Positions 46,572 through 56,768 of a stretch of DNA of 64,000 nucleotides are shown here, piece by piece. Numbering within the stretch: position 1 is the stretch's first letter; every line of letters begins with the position of its first letter. This DNA comes from CANMXU01 sp052030545 (lineage in GTDB: Bacteria > Pseudomonadota > Gammaproteobacteria > Enterobacterales > Alteromonadaceae). The translations under genes and the position numbers were made by a program. The stretch is taken from NCBI RefSeq assembly GCF_052030545.1, contig NZ_JBPDIH010000006.1:1-64000 (forward strand), written 5' to 3'. The notes beneath the pieces are model-generated. The model was not told the origin of the DNA, ran no database searches, and was given only the letters and a program-made list of their open reading frames with translations.

Positions 46572-46648
46572 AATCGATCCTACTTTTTTATAGTTTTAAT
46601 GGCGGTGACCACAACATCAGCGGTCACTCAAGAGTTAATAAACAAAGG

Positions 46649-49324
46649 TTAAGGTACGGTGATCATCACGTTATCAAGGCGATAAACCGCTCCTTCTCCT
46701 GCGCCCCATGCAGGGAACACCATTAATACATCGATTTGGCTAATATCTAAGCCAGCTACTACTAAGTCTTGCAATGAATAGGTATAGGTTTGCCATGTAT
46801 CTAATACCGGCGCTACGCCTTCATTACTGTCGGTTAAGTCAAGTTCAACCGCTGCACTTGCATCACCTGATTCAATTTTAAATATCCATGCGGCACTGGC
46901 ATCATTTGGCATTGAAGTAACTTTCATTTCAAATTGCACCACACCACCAGACAGTAAGCTTGACGCATCTAAATAAACATTATCATCAGCTAAAATACCC
47001 ATAACCGTCGCGGTTGCACCAATTGCAAATTCTGCCACAGAGGCATGTTCTACATCGTCAATGACGACCGTTGGCGTTGAACCACCACAACAATCCCAAA
47101 TCGTCCATTGATCACGAGCTTGTTCATCAAACAATACTAAGGTTGATGCATCGCTCGCATTTGGATCGTAAATTTTTACGTTATCTAAAAGGTATACCGC
47201 CCCTTCGCCGCTGCCCCATGCAGGAAATATCATTAAGACATCAATTGCTGAAATATCTAAACCAGCATTAACCAGATCGCTGATAGCGAACGTATAGGTT
47301 TGCCATGTATCTAATACCGGTGCTACGCCTTCATTGCTGGCTGTTAGATCAAGTTCTGCCGCTGAATCACCCTCGTTACTTTCTACTTTAAATAACCAAG
47401 CTGCCGCTGCATCGTTTGGCATTGAAGTCACTTTCATGTCAAATTGAATAACACCGTTTGATAAAATTGCAGAAGCGTCAAATGGCGCTGGTGTTGCAGG
47501 ATCTTCAACAAAGGCACTGCGAGAAATGAAGCCCATTACGGTCGGTTCTGCGCCAATTGAGAATTCAGCAACGTCGCCATGGTCAGCGTCATCAGCAATC
47601 ACCATTGGGGTTGAACCACCACAACAATCCCACATCGGCCAGCTGGCATTTTCAGCATCGTCAAATACCGTTAAGCTTGGCGAACTGCCAGTTGCGCCAG
47701 CAATTTCTAAATTAGTCACTTGATACACTGCGCCTTCACCCGCGCCCCATGCCGGAAATATCATCACCACGTCGATAGCGGTAAGATCTAAATCTGCATC
47801 AGAGAATGCACTTAACGGGAAGGTATACGTTTGCCATTGGCCAGCAACAGGCGCTAAGCCTTCTTCACTTTCTGATAATTGAAAATCAACAGCGGTTTCT
47901 CCGTCGTTACTTTCGACTTTAATAAACCAAGCAGCACTTGCATCATTAGGTGCTGTGGTTACGTTCATGTCGAATGAAATGTAACCTGTATCAAGTAGCG
48001 GTGAAGCGTCAAATGGCGAAGGCACACCTGGGTCTTCTACAAAAGCTGAGCGAGAGATAAAGCCCATTACGGTAGGTTCTGCGCCAATAGTAAATTCAGT
48101 TACGTCGCCTTTGTCAGCGCTAGTAACAATTGCGGGTGTTGAGCCACCACAACAATCCCATGCCGGCCAGTTAGGATTTGCTGTACCGTCAAAAATTGTC
48201 AGGTTTTGGGCAACTCCGTTTGAAGGTGGTACTGGAGTTGGCGCTTTGCCTTCAATTAAAGCACCATTTGGAAATTCATCACTGGCTGGAAGGTCATAAC
48301 CGGCACGCACAGTTTCACAGCCTTTACCCGTATCTGGGTTTTGCTCACATTGATAAACACGAACATAATCAATAGCAAAAGTTTGACCATTAACAAAAGC
48401 TTCGTCATCAACGCCTAAATTATTTACATTTTCAGGCCAGTTACCACCTACCGCTAAGTTAAGTAATAGATGGAACTTTTGGTCAAATGGTGCAGCATCC
48501 CAATAGGTGGTTAATTCACCCGAAATTGGGTCAAAGTTTTCACTAAACCAGCCTTTATGTTTTAAGGCAAATGGGTCGCCGTCGCCATTGTAAAGCACTT
48601 CAGATTGACGTTGGGTAGCATAAAGGTAGCCATCAACATACCAACGCATCTCACCTTCTTGCCACTCAATGGCATAGGTGTGAAAATCGTCAGCTGGGTT
48701 GACGCCATCAGGTAAACTATAAGACGTACCTGAATGCGCGTTATCTGGCCATTCTTTACCGTAATGTAAAGTACCATAAACTTTACTTTCAACAGCACCT
48801 TCACCGTCAACAGTTTTTAGGTTAACCGCTTCAAGAATATCGATTTCGCCTGATTTTGGCCAACCGCCGTAAACATAATCGGTTGGTAACATCCAAAAGG
48901 CTGGCCAACTGCCTTGCCCACTCGGTAATTTGGCGCGCATTTCAAAACGACCATATTTAAAATCGGCTTTATAACGCGTATTTAACCGTGCTGAGGTATA
49001 AGGCTGAGCAGCGCCTTCTTCAGCCGGCAAAGCAACAATATTTAAAATACCATCGTTGATAAACGAGTTAGCCGCATCATCGGTATAACATTGTCTTTCG
49101 CTATTACCACCACCATCACAATTTACTTCATGGCTCCACTTTGACTGGTCAATGGCTGCGCCATCAAACTCATCACTCCACACCATTACCCAATCAGTAA
49201 CGGGTTGTTGTGGATCAATATTACTAGTATCCGTATTGGTTTCAGCGCCACCGCCACAACCTATTAAAGATACTGTTGAAGCCAAAACACACATCTGCGT
49301 GATTTTTTTTGCAACTTTAATCAT
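46649..49324 (-). CDS. GH16 endo-beta-1,3-glucanase with three C-terminal CCGG modules
   Basis: An 891-residue surface or secreted laminarinase. Start at 49324 is preferred (GGAAAAG before it); the lipoprotein signal ends in LIGC. The GH16 domain spans about residues 35-335 with the catalytic GEIDILEAV motif. The C-terminal half consists of three repeats of about 177 residues, each opening with WDCCGGSTP (near 389, 565 and 743 from this start) and containing a conserved FPAWG segment near the end. These look like carbohydrate-binding or beta-sandwich modules with neighbouring Cys pairs; I cannot name the family. It should cleave laminarin outside the cell for the receptor and GH3 next to it. 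Confidence 0.9.
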   Translation of the reverse strand: MIKVAKKITQMCVLASTVSLIGCGGGAETNTDTSNIDPQQPVTDWVMVWSDEFDGAAIDQSKWSHEVNCDGGGNSERQCYTDDAANSFINDGILNIVALPAEEGAAQPYTSARLNTRYKADFKYGRFEMRAKLPSGQGSWPAFWMLPTDYVYGGWPKSGEIDILEAVNLKTVDGEGAVESKVYGTLHYGKEWPDNAHSGTSYSLPDGVNPADDFHTYAIEWQEGEMRWYVDGYLYATQRQSEVLYNGDGDPFALKHKGWFSENFDPISGELTTYWDAAPFDQKFHLLLNLAVGGNWPENVNNLGVDDEAFVNGQTFAIDYVRVYQCEQNPDTGKGCETVRAGYDLPASDEFPNGALIEGKAPTPVPPSNGVAQNLTIFDGTANPNWPAWDCCGGSTPAIVTSADKGDVTEFTIGAEPTVMGFISRSAFVEDPGVPSPFDASPLLDTGYISFDMNVTTAPNDASAAWFIKVESNDGETAVDFQLSESEEGLAPVAGQWQTYTFPLSAFSDADLDLTAIDVVMIFPAWGAGEGAVYQVTNLEIAGATGSSPSLTVFDDAENASWPMWDCCGGSTPMVIADDADHGDVAEFSIGAEPTVMGFISRSAFVEDPATPAPFDASAILSNGVIQFDMKVTSMPNDAAAAWLFKVESNEGDSAAELDLTASNEGVAPVLDTWQTYTFAISDLVNAGLDISAIDVLMIFPAWGSGEGAVYLLDNVKIYDPNASDASTLVLFDEQARDQWTIWDCCGGSTPTVVIDDVEHASVAEFAIGATATVMGILADDNVYLDASSLLSGGVVQFEMKVTSMPNDASAAWIFKIESGDASAAVELDLTDSNEGVAPVLDTWQTYTYSLQDLVVAGLDISQIDVLMVFPAWGAGEGAVYRLDNVMITVP

Positions 49325-49637
49325 AATTTGCTTTTCCAAGTGCTCAACAACATTCATATCTATGTCGTTGTGTTATTTATTTCCTGCCTAATGAGTTTTA
49401 ATATTTATTTGTGTTGGCAAGAGCAAAATAACCTGACAATTAAACAATGAATTTAACGACTGCATACGTATTCATCGCCCCCTATCTTCATCATGGTTCG
49501 ATTTACACTTGGTTACAAACTAGATGCGCTGTCGCGTGTTTTTGTTGCGGCATGAGTGCATTTTTCCCTTTTTAAACGATGAAACGAGATAAATATGCGA
49601 TAACAGGTTAAGGGTAATTGGGCTTGTTTAGGTTTAG

Positions 49638-50465
49638 CTAGACTTGTTTAGACTCAAGTAACTCTTGAATAGCAGAACTGTAGTTGCGGCTAACTTTTAA
49701 ATGCACATCGTCACCAAGCTCAAGTAAACTCTCACTATTACGTAATGAACGTATGCTTTTAATGCAGTTAATATTAACCAAGGTTGATTTGTGAATGCGT
49801 TTAAAAACACGCTCATCGAGCTGGCTTTCAAGCTTTTTCATGGTGATTCGAACGATATGCGTTTCTTGATCAGTATGCACACACATGTAATCTCCGGCGG
49901 CGTCGATCCAACGGATTTCTTTAACCGGCAGAAAGACCTTTTCGTTGTCGCTGTTTTTAATCACCAGTTCTTGGCAAAAGCTGGTTGGCAAAGGTTGATT
50001 AGACTCTAACCAGTTTTCCAATTCACTTATTGGAATACCAGAGCTTTCCCCTAGCGCTTTTAATAGGCGGAATTTTTCATTATTAGGTTGTTGCGGATTA
50101 TGTCGTTGTAAAATACGCTCAACTGTTTTTTGCAAGCGCCCTAAGTTGGCCGGTTTTAATACATAATCAATCGCATTAAGTTCAAACGCTTCAAGCGCGT
50201 ATTCACCATAAGCGCTGACAAACACCACCATAGGCAAAATATCTGACTGCAGCGATTGCACCACTTCAATGCCATTTAACCCTGGTAGACGTAAATCAAG
50301 AAATAAAACATCGGGGCATAACTCATGGCACAAGTTAATTGCTTCATCGCCATCACTTGCTTGGCCAATAACCTCGATTTCTGGAATTTTTTCCAAACGT
50401 AATTTTAGCCCTTCTAATGCTAAAGGTTCATCATCAACAATTACTGCAGTTAATGCTTTGCTCAT
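49638..50465 (-). CDS. LytTR-type response regulator
   Basis: A 275-residue regulator with a receiver domain (about 5-122; phospho-acceptor Asp57 in VLFLDLRLPG) and a C-terminal LytTR DNA-binding domain (about 165-270; VKEIRWIDAAGDYMCVHT and FKRIHKSTLVNI are typical). It starts 12 bases after the kinase gene, with which it pairs. Both lie directly upstream of the laminarin genes on the same strand, separated by 280 bases that hold the GH16 promoter. Confidence 0.93.
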   Translation of the reverse strand: MSKALTAVIVDDEPLALEGLKLRLEKIPEIEVIGQASDGDEAINLCHELCPDVLFLDLRLPGLNGIEVVQSLQSDILPMVVFVSAYGEYALEAFELNAIDYVLKPANLGRLQKTVERILQRHNPQQPNNEKFRLLKALGESSGIPISELENWLESNQPLPTSFCQELVIKNSDNEKVFLPVKEIRWIDAAGDYMCVHTDQETHIVRITMKKLESQLDERVFKRIHKSTLVNINCIKSIRSLRNSESLLELGDDVHLKVSRNYSSAIQELLESKQV

Positions 50466-50477
50466 AAAAAGCCCCGA

Positions 50478-51629
50478 TTAAATAGTGGGAATAACAATAG
50501 CGACCGTGGTGCCTTGCTCGTTATTTTCAGTAATATTTATTTCATAGTCTCCATTAAACATAGCATCTAATCGCGCTTTTGTATTGCTTACTCCTATACC
50601 AAAGCCATTGTTCTGCTTGTTGTTTTCACCAGAGCCGTTATCTTTTACTTTAATGTGTAAACGATTACCAAGGTGCTTAGTGCTAATGCAAATAACACCA
50701 TCTTTTTTGCGTGGCTCTATTGCGTATTTAATCGAATTTTCTACCAAAGGTTGCAGCAACATACTCGGCACTTGATAGTCTAAAGTGGCATTATCTATGG
50801 TGATCTCAACATTAAGCCGATCAGCAAAACGTACTTTTTCAATGGAAAGGTAAAGCTCAAGCAATGCCAACTCATTTTTTAAGCTCGTTTGGCTTTTTGC
50901 ATTGGTATCTAATGAATAGCGGAAAAATTCACACAGTTTATCGAGCATTTCATTAGCTTTATCATTTTCATGTTTATAAATAAGCGTTGATATCGCGTTA
51001 ATCGTATTAAACATAAAGTGCGGATTAAGCTGATACCTCAGCATTTGCAGCTGTGCATCTTTAGCCGAGGTTTGCGCGCGTAGCAACATTTCATGTTCTT
51101 TTTGCAGCTTAGTGTTGTAGAGCATAATGAAAAATATTGCCGTCCAGACAAACATAGTGGTTAATGAAAATAACAACCAACCACCAAATTCAAGCGTATT
51201 CCACGACTCGTTCCATGCTTGGTTATAAACAAGCACTTTATAAGCACTCAGCTTAAAAACGTTAAAAATTAAACCTAATAGCGCGGCAAAAACAAAACTT
51301 AACGACAAGGTGCGCTTTAACGGTAAATGCACTATCGCCCGAATAAAACGCCATTGAAGATACGACAGAATAAAACCACAGCCCGTCTCAGCAGCTAAAT
51401 TTAAAAACTGTCCGGAAAAATTAAAATTAGGCTCGCTAATTTGAGGTCGAATAATGGCAATAAAAACCACCAAGGCATAGCCAAGCCAGCCTGAGCACTG
51501 CAATAGCCAAAACTGAAAACTTTGTTTAGCAAAAACAGTACTTTCTAATTCGAGTAAGCTTTGCTCTTTTGGTTCTTCCATTATATTTATCATATTAAAC
51601 CATATCGATACCGTTACTATTACTGACAA
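50478..51629 (-). CDS. LytS-like sensor histidine kinase (His_kinase family)
   Basis: A 383-residue membrane sensor. Four hydrophobic helices (about 40-175) act as the sensing part, with no extracytoplasmic domain of size. The phospho-acceptor His204 lies in LNPHFMFNTINA, typical of the LytS/YehU group, and an ATPase domain follows (LVENSIKYA, GIGVSN). In-frame ATG codons at 51593 and 51581 are possible alternative starts. It is the partner of the LytTR regulator. Systems of this kind near TonB receptors and glycoside hydrolases often respond to nutrients, which is the likely role here. Confidence 0.9.
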   Translation of the reverse strand: MSVIVTVSIWFNMINIMEEPKEQSLLELESTVFAKQSFQFWLLQCSGWLGYALVVFIAIIRPQISEPNFNFSGQFLNLAAETGCGFILSYLQWRFIRAIVHLPLKRTLSLSFVFAALLGLIFNVFKLSAYKVLVYNQAWNESWNTLEFGGWLLFSLTTMFVWTAIFFIMLYNTKLQKEHEMLLRAQTSAKDAQLQMLRYQLNPHFMFNTINAISTLIYKHENDKANEMLDKLCEFFRYSLDTNAKSQTSLKNELALLELYLSIEKVRFADRLNVEITIDNATLDYQVPSMLLQPLVENSIKYAIEPRKKDGVICISTKHLGNRLHIKVKDNGSGENNKQNNGFGIGVSNTKARLDAMFNGDYEINITENNEQGTTVAIVIPTI

Positions 51630-52160
51630 TTAACCACTATTCAACATTACAAAATACATAACATTGTTGCTATTGCGTAATTTTTGCGGCAAGACGTGCC
51701 AAAATTGAGGTAACAGCAGCGCTGTTGTTTTAATACGGCGTGGCATTAATATTCGAATTAAAGCGCTAAACAGCATTTATCTGGCATGTTTTAGCACCTA
51801 ACAAGCTGAAATAATGCTACGTAGCAGGTATTCACGACATAACTCCCCTACCTCAAAGACGGGTCACACAAAAACACATTATCACACTTACCAACACAAA
51901 ACCTTACACCAATCAACACTTTAACACCAAAGACAACTACTTAATTTTGCACTTGTCGATTACATTAACAGCAAGAATTTTCACCCTATTTTCAACCAAA
52001 AAACAAAGCTACAAGCCATAAAAATTAAGACAAAAAATTAGCCGTGCATAAAAAACACGCAAGCAAAAAGGTTCTGGATTTGTAGTTAAAGGTTAGCGTT
52101 TTTCAAGGTGAAAAATTGGCACAACTTTGTAAATTGTTACACAAATAAGTAAGGGTTGTT
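51630..52160. other. Divergent promoter region, kinase and third TonB receptor
   Basis: AT-rich, no gene. One short hairpin, AACAGC-AGC-GCTGTT (51712-51726), followed by GTTTT. The promoters of the kinase (left) and receptor (right) must lie here; no clear operator was recognised, and there is no ATTGTATACAAT copy. Confidence 0.5.
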
Positions 52161-54155
52161 ATGCGTTACCTTAATTCACTTTCGTTAATCACTTTAGCGT
52201 TGCTAAGTGCTTATACAACATCATCACTTGCCTCAGACGATATAGAATCGATCATTGTTATTGGCAAAAAGCCGTCATTCTCTTTGGCGCAACGTGCGGG
52301 CTCTGTTGACTACATGAGCGCAGAAGAACTTAGCTATGAACATGTTAACGACACCTTAGAGCTACTAAGTAAAGTTCCGGGTGTTTATATTTCACGTTTT
52401 AATCAAGGCATTTTAAATACCGATGTTGCCATTCGCGGCTTTAGTGCTGACGGCAGTACACCGCATGCAAAATTATTAATCGACGGCATTAGTTCAAATC
52501 TTAACAATGGCTACAATGAGCTTGACCAGATGTTTCCGTTAGCCATGGCAAACATGACAGTGTTTAAAGGCACCAGCGACCCAAGTTACGGACTATTTAA
52601 CACCGCTGGTAACTACCAAGTTGAGTCACGCTCCGACCTCAACAAAGAAGTTGAAATCAGCATGGGTAGCTTTAATGCCAAAGAACTACAAGCTTACGCT
52701 GGATTTGAAACAGGCAAGCTAACCCAAAACTACTTTTTTGGTTATCGTCAAAGTGACGGCTATCGCGACCATACCAATTTAGACAAATTTTCTGCCTCAG
52801 GCCGCTGGGCATATCAATTATCTGACGATACCAGCCTAACAGCGATCGCACGTATTGCTGGCTATGAAGGCGATGCACCGGGCTTTTTAACGCAAGAAGA
52901 AGCGTTAAGCGACCCAACACAATCTGCCGATTATGCGAGCCAAGACGGCGGTGAAAAAAGTACAGAGCACTTTAGCCTTCATTTAGATCACTATTTTACT
53001 GACGATCTATTTTGGCAATTAAAAACCTACGGCCAACATTTTGAACGCGAACGTTGGGTACGTTTTACCGAAGAAAGTTCCATAGAAAATCGTTACGATG
53101 ATCAAAATATTTACGGTTTTAACTCAAAACTGACTTGGACACTTGATGATAGCTGGGAACTTATTTGGGGCGCAGACAGTGAAATTCACCAAGTTGTTGA
53201 ACAGCGGTTTGGCACAATAGGTGACAGCCGTGACCGCGACGAAAGCGACGTGCGACGAGATCATCATTACGATTTAACCGCTATTGGCAGTTATCTTAAA
53301 CTAAACCATGAGTGGCGTGATCTGGTCAGTTGGAATATTGGGCTGCGTGCCAATAGCTTATCGGGCAATATGCTCGAATATACGCCAGAAGGTGAAGAAA
53401 TTGCCCTTGAGATGTATGACTTTGGCACTATTTTACAACCAACTTTTAATATGATTGTAAAACCAAGTGATTACTACAATATATTTTTCAACTATGGGCA
53501 AAGTTTTCAACACCCCTTTGGCAAAGCCGCTTATACCACAGGCGATATTAATGCTAGGCAGGTATCACTGAACAGTGGTTGGGAAACAGGTACCGTTTTA
53601 ACACCTAGCGACAACTTAGATCTTCGTCTTTCTTATTGGTCTCAACACGCCAGTGACGAATTTATTATGATTGATGGCACCGCTCAAAACCTAGGGGAAA
53701 CACTTCGCCATGGTGTTGATCTTGCCTTAAATTGGCAAGCGACCAACAATATTACCGTTTGGGCGAACTACACTACGGTAAACAGTGAAGTACTTACCGC
53801 CGGCGATGGTCAAGAACACATCGAGGGCAACGAAATATTTTCGGTGCCTGAATTTACCGCATCACTTGGCGTTAACTATCAAGTAAATGAAAAACTAACG
53901 ACACGCCTGCATTTAGACGCGCAAGGCGACTACTACATCAACAAAGAAAATACTGGCGGCCAATACGGCGACTACGCACTACTTAATGCGAGTGCAGAGT
54001 ATGATTTTGGTGAGATGAAACTTAAGGTACAACTTAACAATATTACCGATGAATACTACGAATACGTATTTGATATTAATGGCGATGGCTCAAGTATTTT
54101 GCACTCACCGGGTGATGGCCGTAATGTCAGCGTTTCGTTGAGCGGCAACTTTTAA
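52161..54155 (+). CDS. TonB-dependent receptor (small, FecA/siderophore-like size)
   Basis: A 664-residue outer membrane receptor. Signal peptide at about 1-24, a TonB-box-like ESIIVIGKK (about 28-36), plug (about 40-155; VPGVYISRF, DVAIRGFSADG and KGTSDPSYGLF), and a barrel ending with the aromatic SGNF. It is shorter than the other two receptors and lacks their long loops, closer to receptors for iron chelates or small molecules. The cargo cannot be read. A TetR gene is convergent downstream and a two-component kinase divergent upstream. Confidence 0.9.
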   Translation: MRYLNSLSLITLALLSAYTTSSLASDDIESIIVIGKKPSFSLAQRAGSVDYMSAEELSYEHVNDTLELLSKVPGVYISRFNQGILNTDVAIRGFSADGSTPHAKLLIDGISSNLNNGYNELDQMFPLAMANMTVFKGTSDPSYGLFNTAGNYQVESRSDLNKEVEISMGSFNAKELQAYAGFETGKLTQNYFFGYRQSDGYRDHTNLDKFSASGRWAYQLSDDTSLTAIARIAGYEGDAPGFLTQEEALSDPTQSADYASQDGGEKSTEHFSLHLDHYFTDDLFWQLKTYGQHFERERWVRFTEESSIENRYDDQNIYGFNSKLTWTLDDSWELIWGADSEIHQVVEQRFGTIGDSRDRDESDVRRDHHYDLTAIGSYLKLNHEWRDLVSWNIGLRANSLSGNMLEYTPEGEEIALEMYDFGTILQPTFNMIVKPSDYYNIFFNYGQSFQHPFGKAAYTTGDINARQVSLNSGWETGTVLTPSDNLDLRLSYWSQHASDEFIMIDGTAQNLGETLRHGVDLALNWQATNNITVWANYTTVNSEVLTAGDGQEHIEGNEIFSVPEFTASLGVNYQVNEKLTTRLHLDAQGDYYINKENTGGQYGDYALLNASAEYDFGEMKLKVQLNNITDEYYEYVFDINGDGSSILHSPGDGRNVSVSLSGNF

Positions 54156-54192
54156 AAGAAAGTTCTGAAAGCAAAATAGTATGAATGATCAG

Positions 54193-54227
54193 CGCTTAGC
54201 TTTGTTAATAACAGGGCTAAGCGTTTT
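54193..54227 (+). terminator. Terminator after the third TonB receptor
   Basis: CGCTTAGC (54193-54200) and GCTAAGCG (54216-54223) form an 8-bp stem with a 15-base loop, followed by TTTTCTTAT. Confidence 0.85.
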
Positions 54228-54289
54228 CTTATATCTAATAGATGCTCAAAAGAGTATTACAAAAAAGGCAAAAGAGAACCAAACTCCAT

Positions 54290-54916
54290 TTAGTTTTGTA
54301 AATAAGGTAAGGCAAGCTTAGGTAATTCTTTTGCAAAATCTTGTGCCGATAAATCACTGGCAATGGCAGGCGTTAAACTTGGGTAAAGCACTTTATCTAG
54401 TAAGGTGGTTATCATCATAAATACCACGACTTCGGCGCTTTCTTGTCGCGACTTTACGCTAATCTCACTCTCAAACTGCACAATAATATTTGCCAATCGA
54501 CGATAAATATCTTTGCGATCAACCTGCGTATCTGTTGTCAATAAAGCGCTATGCAACCGTGAGTTCAAATGCAAAGTACGAAAAATACTGCGACGTGAGA
54601 CTAAAAATTGATGAGTTTCTGTGGCCAGTGTTTCTAGTGCCTGTTGCAAATGGTCAAATTGCATCTGCTCTAACTCGGTTACCCAGTTGGCAAGGTCGGT
54701 GCCAAAATCTTGATAAAGTAAAGGCAGTAGAGATTCTTTGTCTTTAAAGCGGCGATAAAAAGTACCGACTGACACACCAGCATTGTCTGCAATTTCTTTC
54801 ACTGAAATATGCTCAAAGAATTTATTTTTTAAACACAAATGCAGCGCCGATAACAACTTACGTTGCGTATCTTGACTACGCTTTTGTTTAGGTTCAAAAA
54901 TATTGGTGGCAGACAT
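54290..54916 (-). CDS. TetR-family transcriptional regulator
   Basis: A 208-residue regulator. The N-terminal helix-turn-helix (about 15-62) reads ISVKEIADNAGVSVGTFYRRF, typical of the family. The C-terminal helical ligand domain cannot be assigned. It is convergent with the TonB receptor and faces the amidohydrolase gene across a block of simple repeats, so its target is not clear from position. Confidence 0.9.
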   Translation of the reverse strand: MSATNIFEPKQKRSQDTQRKLLSALHLCLKNKFFEHISVKEIADNAGVSVGTFYRRFKDKESLLPLLYQDFGTDLANWVTELEQMQFDHLQQALETLATETHQFLVSRRSIFRTLHLNSRLHSALLTTDTQVDRKDIYRRLANIIVQFESEISVKSRQESAEVVVFMMITTLLDKVLYPSLTPAIASDLSAQDFAKELPKLALPYLQN

Positions 54917-54969
54917 AAAGTACGTTGGTCTCTGTGACGTTGAAAGTTTCGCAAAAATAACATTTTATG

Positions 54970-55140
54970 ATAAGTAGCAAGAGAAAAGCTACAAGCAGCA
55001 AGAAATAAGCTACAAGACAAGAGCTAAAAGAAAGAGTTAAAAGCGGCAAGAGAGAAGCTATAAGCGGCAAGTTAAAAGCGGCAAGAGAGAAGCTGCAAGC
55101 TAAAAGCTGCAAGAGAGAAGCGGTAAGCGGAAAGTGAAAG
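54970..55140. repeat. Simple-repeat block, AAGCTGCAAG family
   Basis: Some 170 bases built of degenerate units such as AAGCTACAAG, AAGCGGCAAG and AAGCTGCAAG, joined by AGAGAG. The same units in the other orientation fill the gap at 22139-22368. No gene or spacer structure. It fills most of the 300-base gap between the TetR and amidohydrolase genes. Confidence 0.85.
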
Positions 55141-55219
55141 ATAAACGCCAGCGTCGGGAATATTCCTTGTTCTGGCGTTGTTTTTAAATACGAGGCTTTA
55201 AGCGCAAGCTTTAAACTAG

Positions 55220-56506
55220 CTATTGTTTATACACTTTGCCCGCTTTCATGACAAAATCGACATCGAGTAATTCTTCAATATTATTTAATGGGTTACCGTC
55301 GGTGGCAATAATATCGGCATATTTACCCACTTCAAGCGTGCCTAATTTATCACTCATACCAATTAAATCGGCGCCGTTAACAGTCGCAGACTTTAATATA
55401 TCAGCGGTTTTCATACCTGCTTGTGCCATTAATACCGCTTCTTTGGCATTTGTGCCGTGGCGCGATACTCCGCTGTCGGTACCATAGGCAATTTTAACAC
55501 CCGCCTGATACGACCTTTGAAAGTTTGCCAACATATCTGCACCCACTCTAATCGCTTTCGCTTTAATCGGCGCCGACATGAAATTAGTGGTTTTTGCCAT
55601 GCCAACAACCGTATCACCGGCGAGTAACGTCGGTACTAAATAAGCGCCTGACTTTTTAAATAGCTCAATGCTTTCTTCATTGGCATAACTGCCATGCTCA
55701 ATACTATCAACGCCAGCACGTAACGCAGCATTAATACCGTCAGCCGCATGGGCATGGCTGGCAACTTTACGCCCTAAACCATGCGCCGTTTCAACAATTT
55801 CTTTTAGCTCATCATTGTGCATTTGCTGCGCAGTACCGGTATCGGTGTCTGATAAAACGCCGCCTGTTGATGCCACTTTAATTGCATCTGCGCCATATTT
55901 AATCGCATGTCGCGTTACTTTTCGGCACTCAAAAGGGCCGTCACAAATCGTTTTTGCTGTTTTTAACGCCATAATATCGGCAGACATGCCATCAACATCT
56001 AAATGACCACCCGTAATCGAAACACCTGCTGCGGCGATAATACGCGGCCCTTCAATCCAACCTTTTTCAATACCATCTCTAAGTGCGTACATTTGCTCTG
56101 GCTTGCTCAGTAAGTCACGCACGGTAGTAAAACCCGACAGTAAGGTTTTTTTAGCAAAATGCACACTCTGCATCGCTAAGTCTTCATCGGATAATTGCAA
56201 GGCATCTTTGGTATTATGTGCGCCAAACTCCAATTGCAAATGCACGTGCATATCCATGAGTCCCGGCATAACAAAACTATCTGACAAATCAATTAAACGT
56301 GCATCTTCGCCAAACGATTTAGCCTCAATAAACCCCGATTTTACCGCCACAATCTCGCCTGATTTAATCACCAGCGTTTGTTGACTGCGTGGCTTTTCAC
56401 CGGGTATCGCCAACAAGGTTCCAGCATGAATAACTTGCGTTTGTGCAACCACTGAACTTGACAACATAGTAGCAACTGCAACAGCTAATAATTTGAATTT
56501 TTTCAT
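55220..56506 (-). CDS. exported amidohydrolase, COG1228 type (possible dipeptidase)
   Basis: A 428-residue metal-dependent hydrolase of the amidohydrolase superfamily. Signal peptide at about 1-21. All metal-site residues are visible: HxH in MDMHVHL (about 85-87), the Lys in ADAIKVASTGG, His in ASHAHA and SIEHGSY, and Asp in YGTDSGVS. COG1228 relatives with signal peptides include prolidases and Xaa-Arg/Lys carboxypeptidases, so a peptide substrate is plausible, but cyclic amides are possible too. It is divergent from a second gene of the same type, about 260 bases away. Confidence 0.85.
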   Translation of the reverse strand: MKKFKLLAVAVATMLSSSVVAQTQVIHAGTLLAIPGEKPRSQQTLVIKSGEIVAVKSGFIEAKSFGEDARLIDLSDSFVMPGLMDMHVHLQLEFGAHNTKDALQLSDEDLAMQSVHFAKKTLLSGFTTVRDLLSKPEQMYALRDGIEKGWIEGPRIIAAAGVSITGGHLDVDGMSADIMALKTAKTICDGPFECRKVTRHAIKYGADAIKVASTGGVLSDTDTGTAQQMHNDELKEIVETAHGLGRKVASHAHAADGINAALRAGVDSIEHGSYANEESIELFKKSGAYLVPTLLAGDTVVGMAKTTNFMSAPIKAKAIRVGADMLANFQRSYQAGVKIAYGTDSGVSRHGTNAKEAVLMAQAGMKTADILKSATVNGADLIGMSDKLGTLEVGKYADIIATDGNPLNNIEELLDVDFVMKAGKVYKQ

Positions 56507-56540
56507 TATTTTATTGGTCTCATTGTATTATTCGAGTTAA

Positions 56541-56580
56541 CTTAACTTTACTTAGCTTTACTTAACTTTACTTAGCTTAT
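56541..56580. repeat. 20-bp tandem duplication
   Basis: Two copies of cttaactttacttagcttta (the second differs only at its final base), each made of two similar 10-bp halves. They lie in the promoter gap between the two divergent amidohydrolases. Confidence 0.85.
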
Positions 56581-56768
56581 TGACCATAGCACAGTATTTT
56601 TATTTTGAATGCTTTTGCTTGAAGAGTTCTTATCGCCTTATGTAAACACAAGTTCACATTTTATTTCACTCTCGATAAAACTGTGCTAGCGTAGTAAGCC
56701 GTTATTTATGAAATCAAAAAAAATTCAAACAAAACAATTCCAAGCAACTAAAATTTAAGGAGTCGTAG

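Noticed and set aside
54970..55140. Repeat block considered as a CRISPR or small-RNA cluster.
   Set aside because: Units are degenerate and of uneven length, without spacers of constant size.
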